From assembly GCA_900556025.1 (NCBI GenBank), contig USNG01000016.1, positions 1-34,652 on the forward strand: a stretch of DNA of 34,652 nt, written 5' to 3'. The DNA is from an uncultured Mycoplasmatota bacterium. Its GTDB lineage: Bacteria; Bacillota_I; Bacilli_A; RF39; UBA660. Position numbers and translations under genes: made by a program. Of this stretch, positions 7,466-15,497 are shown in pieces; the stretch's first letter is position 1, and each line of letters opens with the position of its first letter. The notes below the pieces were generated by a model. It ran no database searches. It saw only the letters and a program-made list of their open reading frames with translations, and was not told where the DNA came from.

Positions 7466-8941
7466 ATGGATAAAACACAAATTATAAAAAGTCTTGATAA
7501 AAAATCAGGTGGTGAAATATATTTAGGAGTAGTAGGATCTGTTAGGACAGGAAAAAGTACTTTTATTAAAAAATGCATAGAGACTCTTATTGTTCCAAAT
7601 ATAGAAGATGAACAAGAAAAGAAAAAATGTATTGATGAAATACCACAAAGTGGAAGTGGTAAAACTATAATGACTATTGAGCCTAAATTTGTACCTAGTA
7701 GTGGAGCACATATTAATTTAAATGGTCTTGGAACTAATATTAAATTAGTTGATTGTGTAGGTTTTGTTACTCCAAATGCTCTTGGTTATGAAGATGAACT
7801 TGGAAATCCTAGAATGGTAAAAACACCATGGTTTCCAGAAGAAATGCCATTTGTTGAAGCAGCAGAATTAGGAACTCAAAAAGTAATAAAAGATCATGCT
7901 ACTATAGGTATAGTAATCACAACAGATGGTTCATTTGGAGAATTATCAAGAAGTGATTACACTCATGCAGAAAATAAAGTTATTAATGAACTTAAAAATA
8001 TCAATAAGCCATTTATTGTCATAATGAACACAATTAAGCCAAATGATATAAGTACCAAAACTTTAGTAGATGGTTTAAAAGATAAATATGATGTTCCAGT
8101 AATACCAATGAATATAGAAACAATGACAGAATCAGATATTATTAATATATTAAGAGAAGCACTTTATGAATTTCCTGTAGATCATATAGAATTTAATATT
8201 CCAGATTGGATTGGAGCATTAAAAACAGAGCATCCACTAAAACAAAAATTTATAGCTAAAATGAAAGAATCAATCACAAATGTAGATAAATTAAGAGATG
8301 CAGAAAACATTAATGTTAATATTTTAAAAGATGACGAAATATCAAATGCATATATTAGTTCACTTGATACAGATGATTCATTAGTGACAATTACTTTAGA
8401 GGCAAAAGAAGAATTATTCAATGAAGTATTAAAAGATTTAGTTGGCGAAAATATTAGTTCTAAAGGTGATTTAATTAAATTATTCCAAGAATATAGTAGT
8501 GGAAGAGGAGAATACGAAAGCATAAAAGATGCTTTAAAACAAGTATATAAAACAGGCTATGGAATAGTATTACCAAAAGTAACTGATATGAAGCTAGAAA
8601 AACCAGAAGTAATTAAACAAGGTGGAAGATATGGAATTAAATTGCAAGCAAAAGCATCAAGCATTCATTTAGTTAAAGTAGATGTAGAAAGTAGCTTTGA
8701 ACCAATCATAGGAAGTGAACTTCAAAGTAAAGAATTAATAGATCATTTAATGAAAGATGAAACTAATCCAGAAAAAATATGGCAAAGTGAAATATTTGGT
8801 AGAAGTTTAGATGAAATAGTATCAGAAGGAATTCAAGCTAAATTATCATTATTATCAGAAGCATCAAAATATAAATTATCTCAAACAATTCAAAAAATGG
8901 TTAATAAAGGAAGTAGTAATTTAATAGCTATTGTATTATAA
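7466..8941 (+). CDS. spoIVA: Stage IV sporulation protein A, spore coat morphogenetic ATPase
   Basis: SpoIVA is a TRAFAC-related ATPase that polymerises on the outer forespore membrane in the mother cell and forms the platform for coat assembly. It is needed for coat and cortex formation. The 491 residues match the family length (492 in B. subtilis) and align end to end: Walker A GSVRTGKS (24-31), the PQSGSGKTIMTIEPKFVP block, VDCVGF, the conserved GTQKVIKDHATIGIVITTDG, and the C-terminal SIHLVKVDVESSFEPIIGSE, FGRSLDEIVSEGIQAKLSL and GSSNLIAIVL ending. The last block corresponds to the membrane-targeting C-terminus that binds SpoVM in B. subtilis. It is monocistronic, with a sigma-E-like promoter in front and a terminator behind; AGAAGG precedes the ATG. 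It shows that this organism belongs to a sporulating lineage. Confidence 0.97.
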   Translation: MDKTQIIKSLDKKSGGEIYLGVVGSVRTGKSTFIKKCIETLIVPNIEDEQEKKKCIDEIPQSGSGKTIMTIEPKFVPSSGAHINLNGLGTNIKLVDCVGFVTPNALGYEDELGNPRMVKTPWFPEEMPFVEAAELGTQKVIKDHATIGIVITTDGSFGELSRSDYTHAENKVINELKNINKPFIVIMNTIKPNDISTKTLVDGLKDKYDVPVIPMNIETMTESDIINILREALYEFPVDHIEFNIPDWIGALKTEHPLKQKFIAKMKESITNVDKLRDAENINVNILKDDEISNAYISSLDTDDSLVTITLEAKEELFNEVLKDLVGENISSKGDLIKLFQEYSSGRGEYESIKDALKQVYKTGYGIVLPKVTDMKLEKPEVIKQGGRYGIKLQAKASSIHLVKVDVESSFEPIIGSELQSKELIDHLMKDETNPEKIWQSEIFGRSLDEIVSEGIQAKLSLLSEASKYKLSQTIQKMVNKGSSNLIAIVL

Positions 8942-8946
8942 ATAAC

Positions 8947-8976
8947 ACCTCAAATAAAAAATGAGGTTTTATTTTG
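8947..8976 (+). terminator. Terminator after spoIVA
   Basis: Stem ACCTCA / TGAGGT with a 9-base loop, followed by TTTATTTT. Confidence 0.8.
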
Positions 8977-9021
8977 TAGTGTTTTATATAACTTTTTGCG
9001 TATAAAATAGTAGGAGGTAAG

Positions 9022-9237
9022 ATGTATAGATATATAAAAGCATATGAATTAGGTTACACAGAAGGAATAAAAGACTCACTTTATGATTTAAGAAATAATA
9101 AAATGAAAAAATTCAAAAATATTAATAAAAACGAAATAATGTCTAAATTATACGATATAGGTTATATAGATGGATATACAAGATTTTATAAAAATATAAA
9201 AAAAGAATCTTTTAATTCATACAAAAATATTGTATAA
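9022..9237 (+). CDS. Small hypothetical protein with a GYxxG internal repeat
   Basis: 71 residues, starting at an ATG preceded by a strong TAGGAGG ribosome binding site. The sequence is basic and rich in Tyr, Lys and Asn, with no membrane segment or signal peptide. Two similar stretches, YELGYTEGIKD near the N-terminus and YDIGYIDGYTRF near residue 46, suggest an internally duplicated helical hairpin. It lies between the spoIVA terminator and the prepilin gene, about 27 bases before the latter, and could share its transcript. I do not recognise the family. Confidence 0.7.
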   Translation: MYRYIKAYELGYTEGIKDSLYDLRNNKMKKFKNINKNEIMSKLYDIGYIDGYTRFYKNIKKESFNSYKNIV

Positions 9238-9264
9238 TTTTATATATGATATGGAGGTCTTAAA

Positions 9265-9738
9265 ATGAATAAAAAAGGATTTACATTAGTTGAATTAATG
9301 GCAGTATTAATAATAGTTTCTGTTGTTAGCGTTAGTTCAATAATTACTTTTGGTCAAATTAATAAAGACACTTCTAAAAATGAACTTGCTAATACTTATA
9401 AAGAAATTCAAAGATCAGCAGTATTATATTTAGATTTAAACGATGTATGGTTAAAGAGTTTTGTAAGTGAAAAGAAAATTGATATAAAATTGTTTGAACT
9501 TAAAAATTGGAATTATGTCAGTGATGAAATAAAAGATTCAGTTAATAATAAAGAAATATCTGATAATTATATTGTAAGAATTTATGTTTCAGGTGAAGGC
9601 AAAAATATATATACAAATACATGTATTTATGAAAATAAAATGGTTCATAATGTTCAAAGATCAGTATGTATAGCTGATGAAACTGGAAAATATGATTTTG
9701 ATGATAATTCAATTGTAGGAACAGCATGTTGTAAATAA
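9265..9738 (+). CDS. Type IV prepilin-like protein (N-methylation/cleavage motif)
   Basis: 157 residues with a textbook class III prepilin leader: MNKKG then FTLVE and a hydrophobic helix to about residue 27. Cleavage by the prepilin peptidase would fall between Gly5 and Phe6, leaving Glu at mature position 5, which is needed for assembly. The soluble domain (about 30-157) carries four Cys, in NTCIY, SVCIA and a terminal ACCK, so disulfides are possible. A GGAGG ribosome binding site precedes the ATG and a terminator follows. The matching PilC/GspF and prepilin peptidase genes lie 10.5 kb downstream (20192-22557). Whether it is the major pilin, a minor pilin or a competence-type pseudopilin cannot be told from sequence. 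Confidence 0.9.
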   Translation: MNKKGFTLVELMAVLIIVSVVSVSSIITFGQINKDTSKNELANTYKEIQRSAVLYLDLNDVWLKSFVSEKKIDIKLFELKNWNYVSDEIKDSVNNKEISDNYIVRIYVSGEGKNIYTNTCIYENKMVHNVQRSVCIADETGKYDFDDNSIVGTACCK

Positions 9739-9757
9739 AGAGCTTAGCTCTTTTTAT
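9737..9757 (+). terminator. Terminator after the prepilin gene
   Basis: Stem AAAGAGC / GCTCTTT with loop TTA and a T run. The stem overlaps the prepilin stop codon. Confidence 0.8.
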
Positions 9758-9770
9758 TTGTAAAAATCTG

Positions 9771-9799
9771 TTGACAAACATTTATTCGTGTAATAAAAT
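9771..9799 (+). promoter_or_regulatory. Strong sigma-A promoter, distal, upstream of uvrA
   Basis: TTGACA, 17 bases, TAAAAT. Transcription would start near 9806, only about 13 bases before a hairpin at 9819-9834. Confidence 0.7.
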
Positions 9800-9818
9800 A
9801 TATATATAATTATTAATG

Positions 9819-9842
9819 AGCTAAATGTTTAGCTTTTGTTTT
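9819..9842 (+). terminator. Hairpin with a T-rich tail between two promoters (possible attenuator)
   Basis: AGCTAAA / TTTAGCT around TG, followed by TTTGTTTTG. It lies between the distal promoter and the proximal -10 of uvrA. The short stem and interrupted T run make it a weak terminator at best. Confidence 0.35.
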
Positions 9843-9856
9843 GCACTAAAAAGTGT

Positions 9857-9862
9857 TATAAT
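9857..9862 (+). promoter_or_regulatory. Proximal -10 box of uvrA
   Basis: A perfect TATAAT about 38 bases before the uvrA ATG; the -35 region (TTTTGT/TTTGTT near 9834-9840) is poor. No SOS-type operator was recognised around it. Confidence 0.45.
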
Positions 9863-9900
9863 ATGCACGATTTTAGTGAATACTATAGTGAGGTGTACAT

Positions 9901-12714
9901 ATGGATAAAATAATTATAAAGAATGCAAGAGAAAATAATTTAAAAGGTATAAATATAGAAATTCCTAAAAATAAATTAGTTGTTATGACAGGAGTAAGCG
10001 GAAGTGGTAAATCAAGTTTAGCATTTGATACAATTTATGCTGAAGGCCAAAGAAGATATGTTGAGAGTTTAAGTGCATATGCAAGACAATTTTTAGGCAA
10101 TATGCATAAACCAGAAGTAGATTCAATTGAAGGATTAAGTCCAAGTATATCAATAGATCAAAAATCAACAAATAAAAATCCAAGAAGTACAGTTGGAACA
10201 ATTACAGAAATATATGATTATTTAAGACTTTTATATTCACGTATCGGAGTTCCTTATTGTCCAAAACACAATATTCCAGTTAGCGAACAAAGCATAGAAG
10301 AAATGACTAATAAAATATTAGAATACGAAGTTGGAACTAAAATAGAAATTATGGCTCCAGTAGTTCATGGTGAAAAAGGAACACATAAAGATTTATTAGA
10401 AGATTTAAGAAAAGATGGATATGTTAGAGCTAAAATAGATGGTGAAACAGTAGATTTAAATGACGAAATTAATTTAGAAAAAAATAAAAAACATAATATA
10501 AATGTTATTGTTGATAGAATTGTTATAAAAGAAGATTCAAGAAGTAGAATATTTGAAGGAATAGAATCTTCTACTAAATTATCAAATGGAAAAGTAGTAA
10601 TTAATATAATCGGAGACAAAGAAATAGTGTTCTCAGAAAATTATGCATGTCCATTATGTGATTTTAGTTTACCAGAATTAGAACCAAGATTATTTTCATT
10701 TAATAGTCCATATGGTGCTTGTCCAGATTGTAAAGGCTTAGGAGTTACAATGCATATCGATGAAGATGTATTAATTCCAGATAAAACAAAATCAATTATG
10801 GGTGGAGCAATAGCTTCATTTCAAAGTGGTGAAACATTAAATATAGCATATAAAAAATTAGCTTTAGTTGCTAAACATTATAATATTGATTTGTATAAAC
10901 CAGTTAAAGATTTAACTCGTGAAGAATTAAATATAATTTTATATAGATCTCCAGATAGAATAGATTTAACACTTACAACAAGAAGCGGAAGTACATTAAA
11001 AAGTTATGACTATTTTGAAGGAATTATTACAAATTTAGAAAGAAGATATATAGAAACAACAAGTGCTCCAATCAGAGAATGGATAGAAAAATATATGACA
11101 GAGCTTCCATGTCCAACTTGTCATCAAGCAAGACTAAAAGATGAAGCACTAAGTGTTAGAATAAATGGTAAGAATATATATGAAGTAACTAACCTTAGCA
11201 TTAAAGAATTAATTAATTTCTTTGATAAATTAAAATTAAATAAAGAACAAACAGAAATATCATTTTTAATTATTAAAGAAATAAAAGAAAGATTAAATTT
11301 CCTAAAAAATGTTGGTTTAGAATATTTAACATTATCCCGTGAAGCAGCAACCCTAAGTGGTGGAGAAGCACAAAGAATTAGATTAGCTACTCAAATTGGA
11401 AGTAGATTATCAGGAATACTTTATGTCTTAGATGAGCCATCTATAGGATTACATCAAAGAGATAATGAAAAACTAATAAACTCATTAAAAGAAATGAGAG
11501 ATTTAGGTAATACTTTAGTAGTTGTAGAACATGATACAGATACTATGTTAAACGCAGATTATATAGTTGATATTGGACCAGAAGCGGGAGAAGAAGGCGG
11601 ATACCTAGTATTTGAAGGAACTCCAGAAGAATTGATGAAATGTGATACATCTATTACTGGTAGATATTTAAGTGGAAAAGAAAAAATAGAGATTCCAAAA
11701 ACAAGAAGAAAAGGAAATAAAAAATCAATTAAATTAACTGGATGTAAAGAAAACAATCTAAAAAATATAAGTGTAGAGTTTCCATTAGGTAAATTCATAT
11801 GTGTGACTGGAGTAAGTGGAAGTGGTAAGAGTACACTTGTAAACGAAATACTATGTAAAATTTTATCTAGTAAAATAAATGGTTCAAAAGAAAAACCAGG
11901 TCAATATAAAGACATAAAGGGATTAGAAAATATTGATAAGATTGTAAATATTACACAAGATCCAATAGGTAGAACTCCTCGATCAAATCCAGCAACATAC
12001 ACAGGTGTTTTTGATAGTATTCGTGATGTATTTGCTCAAACAAAAGAAGCTAAAATTAGAGGATATGATAAAAGCAGATTTAGTTTTAATGTAAAAGGTG
12101 GAAGATGTGAAGCATGTTCAGGAGATGGAGTTAAAAAGATTGAAATGCACTTCTTACCAGATGTTTATGTACCCTGTGACGTATGTAATGCAACAAGATA
12201 TAATAAAGAAACATTAAAAATAAAATTCAAAGGATTAAATATTTCTGAAGTATTAGATCTTAGAGTAGATGAAGCTTTAAAAATATTTGAAAATGTTCCA
12301 AAAGTTTATAAAACATTAAAAGTTATGCATGAAGTTGGGTTAGGATATGTAAAACTAGGTCAAAGTGCAGTAACACTTTCAGGAGGAGAAGCTTCACGTG
12401 TAAAATTAGCAAAAGAACTACAAAAGAAACCTACTGGAAAAAGTTTATTTGTTTTAGATGAACCATCAACCGGATTACATCAAGATGATATTAGAAAACT
12501 ATTAATCATTTTAAATAGAATAGTCGATAATGGAGATACGGTAATTGTAATAGAACATAATCTAGATATAATTGCTCAAGCAGATTATATTATTGATTTA
12601 GGCCCAGAAGGTGGAGATGATGGTGGTACTATAGTTGCTAAAGGAACTCCAGAAGAAGTTTCAAAGAATTCTGATTCATATACTGGTAAATACTTAAAAA
12701 ATATGCTACAATAG
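9901..12714 (+). CDS. uvrA: Excinuclease ABC subunit A
   Basis: UvrA is the damage-sensing ABC ATPase of nucleotide excision repair; as a dimer it loads UvrB at lesions in the cytoplasm. The 937 residues match the usual length (about 940-957). Two ABC modules are visible: Walker A GVSGSGKS at 31-38 and again at about 637-644, with signature LSGGEAQRIRLA in the first and LSGGEASRVKLA in the second. Three zinc-binding Cys pairs sit at CPLC/CPDC, CPTC and CEAC/CDVC. The UvrB-interaction and insertion regions are present, and no truncation is seen. uvrB, often its neighbour, is not next to it here. The ATG follows GAGGTG. The stop codon is inside a terminator hairpin. Confidence 0.97.
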   Translation: MDKIIIKNARENNLKGINIEIPKNKLVVMTGVSGSGKSSLAFDTIYAEGQRRYVESLSAYARQFLGNMHKPEVDSIEGLSPSISIDQKSTNKNPRSTVGTITEIYDYLRLLYSRIGVPYCPKHNIPVSEQSIEEMTNKILEYEVGTKIEIMAPVVHGEKGTHKDLLEDLRKDGYVRAKIDGETVDLNDEINLEKNKKHNINVIVDRIVIKEDSRSRIFEGIESSTKLSNGKVVINIIGDKEIVFSENYACPLCDFSLPELEPRLFSFNSPYGACPDCKGLGVTMHIDEDVLIPDKTKSIMGGAIASFQSGETLNIAYKKLALVAKHYNIDLYKPVKDLTREELNIILYRSPDRIDLTLTTRSGSTLKSYDYFEGIITNLERRYIETTSAPIREWIEKYMTELPCPTCHQARLKDEALSVRINGKNIYEVTNLSIKELINFFDKLKLNKEQTEISFLIIKEIKERLNFLKNVGLEYLTLSREAATLSGGEAQRIRLATQIGSRLSGILYVLDEPSIGLHQRDNEKLINSLKEMRDLGNTLVVVEHDTDTMLNADYIVDIGPEAGEEGGYLVFEGTPEELMKCDTSITGRYLSGKEKIEIPKTRRKGNKKSIKLTGCKENNLKNISVEFPLGKFICVTGVSGSGKSTLVNEILCKILSSKINGSKEKPGQYKDIKGLENIDKIVNITQDPIGRTPRSNPATYTGVFDSIRDVFAQTKEAKIRGYDKSRFSFNVKGGRCEACSGDGVKKIEMHFLPDVYVPCDVCNATRYNKETLKIKFKGLNISEVLDLRVDEALKIFENVPKVYKTLKVMHEVGLGYVKLGQSAVTLSGGEASRVKLAKELQKKPTGKSLFVLDEPSTGLHQDDIRKLLIILNRIVDNGDTVIVIEHNLDIIAQADYIIDLGPEGGDDGGTIVAKGTPEEVSKNSDSYTGKYLKNMLQ

Positions 12715-12726
12715 TAGCAATTTTTT
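12705..12726 (+). terminator. Terminator embedding the uvrA stop codon
   Basis: Stem GCTAC / GTAGC with loop AATA, then AATTTTTT. The uvrA TAG lies in the hairpin. The next gene starts 18 bases further on. Confidence 0.6.
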
Positions 12727-12743
12727 ATTAGGAGGAAAAAAAT

Positions 12744-13088
12744 ATGTATATATTTGAACAAGGTGAACATGTAATCTCAGCTGCTTTCATAATGAAAAAC
12801 TTTGGATATCATTCAGATGTATATGATAGTAAAATGCATGATTACTACCACATGAACAATAGACATGACAGAAAGAACAGATATTGTGGTTCAGAGGGAA
12901 TGACTATTCCAGAAGGATATGAGCTAATTAAAGTTGAGAATGTTGTGATAAAAGAACAAATTTTCACAATTTATACAATGGTTAACACTACAAAAGTTGC
13001 AATAGATGAAACTGATGATATAAGACTACCAGGGAAACCACTAGATACAATGAGTAGAAAATTAAAAAATACAAATTTAGATAAATAA
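12744..13088 (+). CDS. Tandem small-protein family, member 1
   Basis: 114 residues, first of five head-to-tail paralogues (12744-14547). It opens with IFEQGEHVI, has the central TIPEGYELIKV block, then MVNTTKVAI, and closes with LPGKPLDTMSRKL. Between the first two blocks is a variable hydrophilic stretch rich in His, Asp and Tyr (about residues 18-48). There is no signal peptide or membrane segment, so it is predicted cytoplasmic. Alternating hydrophobic residues around the conserved blocks suggest a small beta-rich fold. It lacks the MIxTxEE start shared by the other four. AGGAGG precedes the ATG. I do not recognise the family and give no function. Confidence 0.8.
   Translation: MYIFEQGEHVISAAFIMKNFGYHSDVYDSKMHDYYHMNNRHDRKNRYCGSEGMTIPEGYELIKVENVVIKEQIFTIYTMVNTTKVAIDETDDIRLPGKPLDTMSRKLKNTNLDK
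13020..13088 (+). repeat. 69-base near-identical 3' end, copy 1 (pairs with 13406-13474)
   Basis: The last 69 bases of members 1 and 2 differ at only about five or six positions, nearly all synonymous. The upstream parts of the two genes are much more diverged. This points to recent duplication or gene conversion limited to the 3' end. Confidence 0.8.
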
Positions 13089-13102
13089 AAAGAAGGAATA
13101 AA

Positions 13103-13474
13103 ATGATAAAAACAGATGAAGAAATAATTTTTGAGCCAGGAGAACATGTAATAAATTTAGCATTTGTCTTTGAAAGAAGCCAATACAGTTGGGATTATAA
13201 AAAAGAAGATTCAAATGTTGATTTATTTTATACTCGCAATTGTCTAAAAAAAACAGAAAATAAATACTTAAGTTCTCAAGCTATAATAATACCCGAAGGA
13301 TATGAAATGTTTCAAATTAACACTGAGATTATAAATGAAAGAAGAATTCAATCAATAGTTACATTAGTAAATACACAAAGAGTATCTATAAGCGCAAGCT
13401 TCGACATAAGATTACCAGGGAAGCCATTAGATACTATGAGTAGAAAATTAAAAAACACAAATTTAGATAAATAA
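13103..13474 (+). CDS. Tandem small-protein family, member 2
   Basis: 123 residues, 14 bases after member 1. Conserved blocks: IIFEPGEHVI (about 8-17), IIPEGYEMFQI, VNTQRVSI, and LPGKPLDTMSRKLKNTNLDK at the C-terminus, identical in protein to member 1 over the last 22 residues. The stretch between the first two blocks is charged and Tyr/Asn-rich and differs from member 1. Members 2 and 3 are the most alike over their full length. A purine-rich AGAAGG precedes the ATG. Predicted soluble; function unknown. Confidence 0.8.
   Translation: MIKTDEEIIFEPGEHVINLAFVFERSQYSWDYKKEDSNVDLFYTRNCLKKTENKYLSSQAIIIPEGYEMFQINTEIINERRIQSIVTLVNTQRVSISASFDIRLPGKPLDTMSRKLKNTNLDK
13406..13474 (+). repeat. 69-base near-identical 3' end, copy 2 (pairs with 13020-13088)
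   Basis: Second copy of the 3' repeat, coding the same IRLPGKPLDTMSRKL tail as member 1. Confidence 0.8.
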
Positions 13475-13484
13475 GGAGGAAAAA

Positions 13485-13856
13485 ATGATAGAAACAGAAG
13501 AAGAAATAATTTTCGAACCAGGAGAACATTTAATAAATCTAGCTTTTGACTTTGAAAGATGTCAACAGTATTTTAAGTATAACGATGATGATAAAAAGGT
13601 GGCTGATTACTATAAAAAAAATTACTTAAATAAATCAAATAATGACTACATTAGTTCTCAATTTTTTATAACGCCAGAAGGATATCAAGTATTTCAAATA
13701 AATGCTAGTTTAACTCCTGATTGTAGAATAGAAGCGATAGTAACATTAATAAATACACAAAGAGTATCAATAAGTGCAGGTTCTGACCCAAGAATACCAG
13801 GTAAGCCAATGGATACAATGACAAGAAAATTAGTAAATACTAATTTAGATAATTGA
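13485..13856 (+). CDS. Tandem small-protein family, member 3
   Basis: 123 residues, 10 bases after member 2, with an AGGAGG site. Its blocks are IIFEPGEHLI, ITPEGYQVFQI, LINTQRVSI and IPGKPMDTMTRKLVNTNLDN. It is very similar to member 2 in both halves, while the residues at about 20-60 are diverged. It ends in TGA, which with TGG for Trp shows the standard genetic code. Predicted soluble, no known domain recognised. Confidence 0.8.
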   Translation: MIETEEEIIFEPGEHLINLAFDFERCQQYFKYNDDDKKVADYYKKNYLNKSNNDYISSQFFITPEGYQVFQINASLTPDCRIEAIVTLINTQRVSISAGSDPRIPGKPMDTMTRKLVNTNLDN

Positions 13857-13863
13857 GGTAAAT

Positions 13864-14163
13864 ATGATAGAAACAACTGAAGAAGTAATTTTCGAACCAG
13901 GAGAACATATTATATCTTTTAGGAACGCTTTTTATCCTGGCAATACAATTTATCATGCCAGAAAAACTGTGGACGTAGACTTTATGGTATGTCCTGAAGG
14001 ATATGAGCTAGTGAATGTATCAACTGTTGGTGATGAGGAACTTATATATACATTTGTGAATAAATGTAAGGTTAAAGTATCATTATATGCTTCTTTAGCA
14101 ATTCCTGGAAAACCAGTTGATACAGTATCTAAAAGATTAGTAAAAAATGACTTAGGCAGATAG
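13864..14163 (+). CDS. Tandem small-protein family, member 4
   Basis: 99 residues, 7 bases after member 3; its GAGG site overlaps the stop of member 3. It keeps VIFEPGEHII, VCPEGYELVNV, FVNKCKVKV and IPGKPVDTVSKRL, but the variable middle is about 25 residues shorter than in members 2 and 3. It is the last of the closely packed members: a 90-base gap separates it from member 5. Function unknown. Confidence 0.8.
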   Translation: MIETTEEVIFEPGEHIISFRNAFYPGNTIYHARKTVDVDFMVCPEGYELVNVSTVGDEELIYTFVNKCKVKVSLYASLAIPGKPVDTVSKRLVKNDLGR

Positions 14164-14253
14164 TATGACACGATAAGTTGAATTAATATCTAAAACAAAG
14201 TTAATGCCAATAAAAATAACAAGCATTATTTTTGATAAATCAGGAGGAGAAAA

Positions 14254-14547
14254 ATGATAGAAACAAAAGATGGGAAAATATTTGAGCCAGAAGAACATGC
14301 AATATTAAAACATTATATATTTAATAGGAAATTAAGAAGTACAAGAGATGGATGCTTTTACGAATCTGACTTTCCAGTAATTGAAGGGTATAAACCAGTT
14401 GGAGCAATACCAATAAAAATTAGCAGAAGAGTATCAGAATTTTTTATCCTATATGTAAATACAGTACCTGTTAAAGTGGAAGAAAACAATAGTACACCAG
14501 GTACACCTTTAGAAACTATTGGTAAGTCAAGAACATTATCCAAATAA
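14254..14547 (+). CDS. Tandem small-protein family, member 5 (most diverged)
   Basis: 97 residues with a strong AGGAGG site. The family pattern is still legible: MIETKDGKIFEPEEHAI, VIEGYKPVGA, LYVNTVPVKV and a C-terminal TPGTPLETIGKS in place of PGKPLDTMSRK. The preceding 90-base gap holds no gene; it has a weak AATGC/GCATT inverted repeat before a short T run (near 14200-14238) and no convincing promoter. The stop is followed at once by the mscS promoter. Function unknown. Confidence 0.75.
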   Translation: MIETKDGKIFEPEEHAILKHYIFNRKLRSTRDGCFYESDFPVIEGYKPVGAIPIKISRRVSEFFILYVNTVPVKVEENNSTPGTPLETIGKSRTLSK

Positions 14548-14548
14548 C

Positions 14549-14577
14549 TTGACCAAATCAATGGTTTTTTCTATAAT
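14549..14577 (+). promoter_or_regulatory. Sigma-A promoter of mscS
   Basis: TTGACC, 17 bases, TATAAT. It begins one base after the stop codon of paralogue 5. Confidence 0.75.
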
Positions 14578-14598
14578 TAAATAAAAGTAGGTGATAAT

Positions 14599-15420
14599 GT
14601 GAAAGATTTAATAAAAGTAGAAGATATGATAAAAAAACTATCAACTGGAGCATCTAATTTTCTTATTGATGTTTTAGTAGGATTGATAGTATTAGTAGTG
14701 GGCTTTAGAATAATTGCATGGTTAGAAAAAACTTTAAAGAAGGAACATAGATTTTCCAAATTAGATAAAACTGCTAAAAGCTTTATAGTAAGTTTCATAA
14801 CTATTTCATTAAAAGTTGTATTGATATTTATAGTACTTACTATAGTTGGAGTACCAACAGCATCACTTATAACAGTAGTGGGTTCATGTGCGGTAGCTGT
14901 AGGTTTAGCTCTACAAGGAGGACTTTCAAATATAGCAGGTGGCTTAATGATTCTAATCTTTAAACCATTTCAAGTAGGAGATTACATTAAAGCAAACGAC
15001 TTAGAAGGAACAGTAAAATCTATAACAATGTTTTATACAACAATAACAACTATAGATAACAAAGTAATACAATTACCAAATGGCAATCTAACAAATTCAA
15101 ATATTACTAACTATAATGCTAATCCAACAAGAAGAGTAGACTTAGAAATATGTGTTAGTTACGACAGCAATATAGATAAAGTTAAAAAAGTATTAAAAAG
15201 TGTAGTAGATAAAAATGAAAAAATACTAAAAGATGATAGAAATCTTATAAGATTAATGAAACATGATTCATCATCATTAAACTTCGCAGTTAGATCTTGG
15301 GTCAAAACAGAAGACTATTGGGATGTATATTATGATTTAATGGAAAATATTAAAAAATCATTTGATGAAAATAATATTGAAATACCATTCCCACAAATGG
15401 ATGTACATATAGACAAATAA
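14599..15420 (+). CDS. mscS: Small-conductance mechanosensitive channel, MscS family
   Basis: A membrane channel that opens under tension and lets solutes out after osmotic downshock, protecting the cell from lysis. The 273 residues match the minimal MscS form (E. coli 286). Three membrane helices fall at about 20-40, 62-84 and 89-113; the pore-lining third helix is Gly/Ala-rich (GSCAVAVGLALQGGLSNIAGG). It is followed by the FKPFQVGDYI and beta-domain motif IQLPNGNLTNSNITNY, then a cytoplasmic alpha/beta domain ending in IPFPQMDVHI. The start is a GTG at 14599 preceded by AGGTGA; no better ATG exists. Own promoter and strong terminator, so a single-gene unit. Confidence 0.93.
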   Translation: MKDLIKVEDMIKKLSTGASNFLIDVLVGLIVLVVGFRIIAWLEKTLKKEHRFSKLDKTAKSFIVSFITISLKVVLIFIVLTIVGVPTASLITVVGSCAVAVGLALQGGLSNIAGGLMILIFKPFQVGDYIKANDLEGTVKSITMFYTTITTIDNKVIQLPNGNLTNSNITNYNANPTRRVDLEICVSYDSNIDKVKKVLKSVVDKNEKILKDDRNLIRLMKHDSSSLNFAVRSWVKTEDYWDVYYDLMENIKKSFDENNIEIPFPQMDVHIDK

Positions 15421-15446
15421 GCATTAAAATTTAATGCTTTTTCTTT
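15420..15446 (+). terminator. Terminator after mscS
   Basis: Stem GCATTAAA / TTTAATGC followed by TTTTTCTTT. Confidence 0.85.
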
Positions 15447-15497
15447 CAATTAATAAATAATTATGTTATTATATTCTTATGATAGAGGTGTATAGAT

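Noticed and set aside
12744..14547. The C-terminal (L/I)PGKP motif as a sortase LPxTG signal
   Set aside because: There is no Thr-Gly after the Pro, no hydrophobic anchor, and none of the five proteins has a signal peptide.
12744..14547. The five-gene array as a toxin-antitoxin or immunity-gene array
   Set aside because: No toxin domain, delivery system or mobile element is nearby, and the proteins are all the same type. There is no positive evidence.
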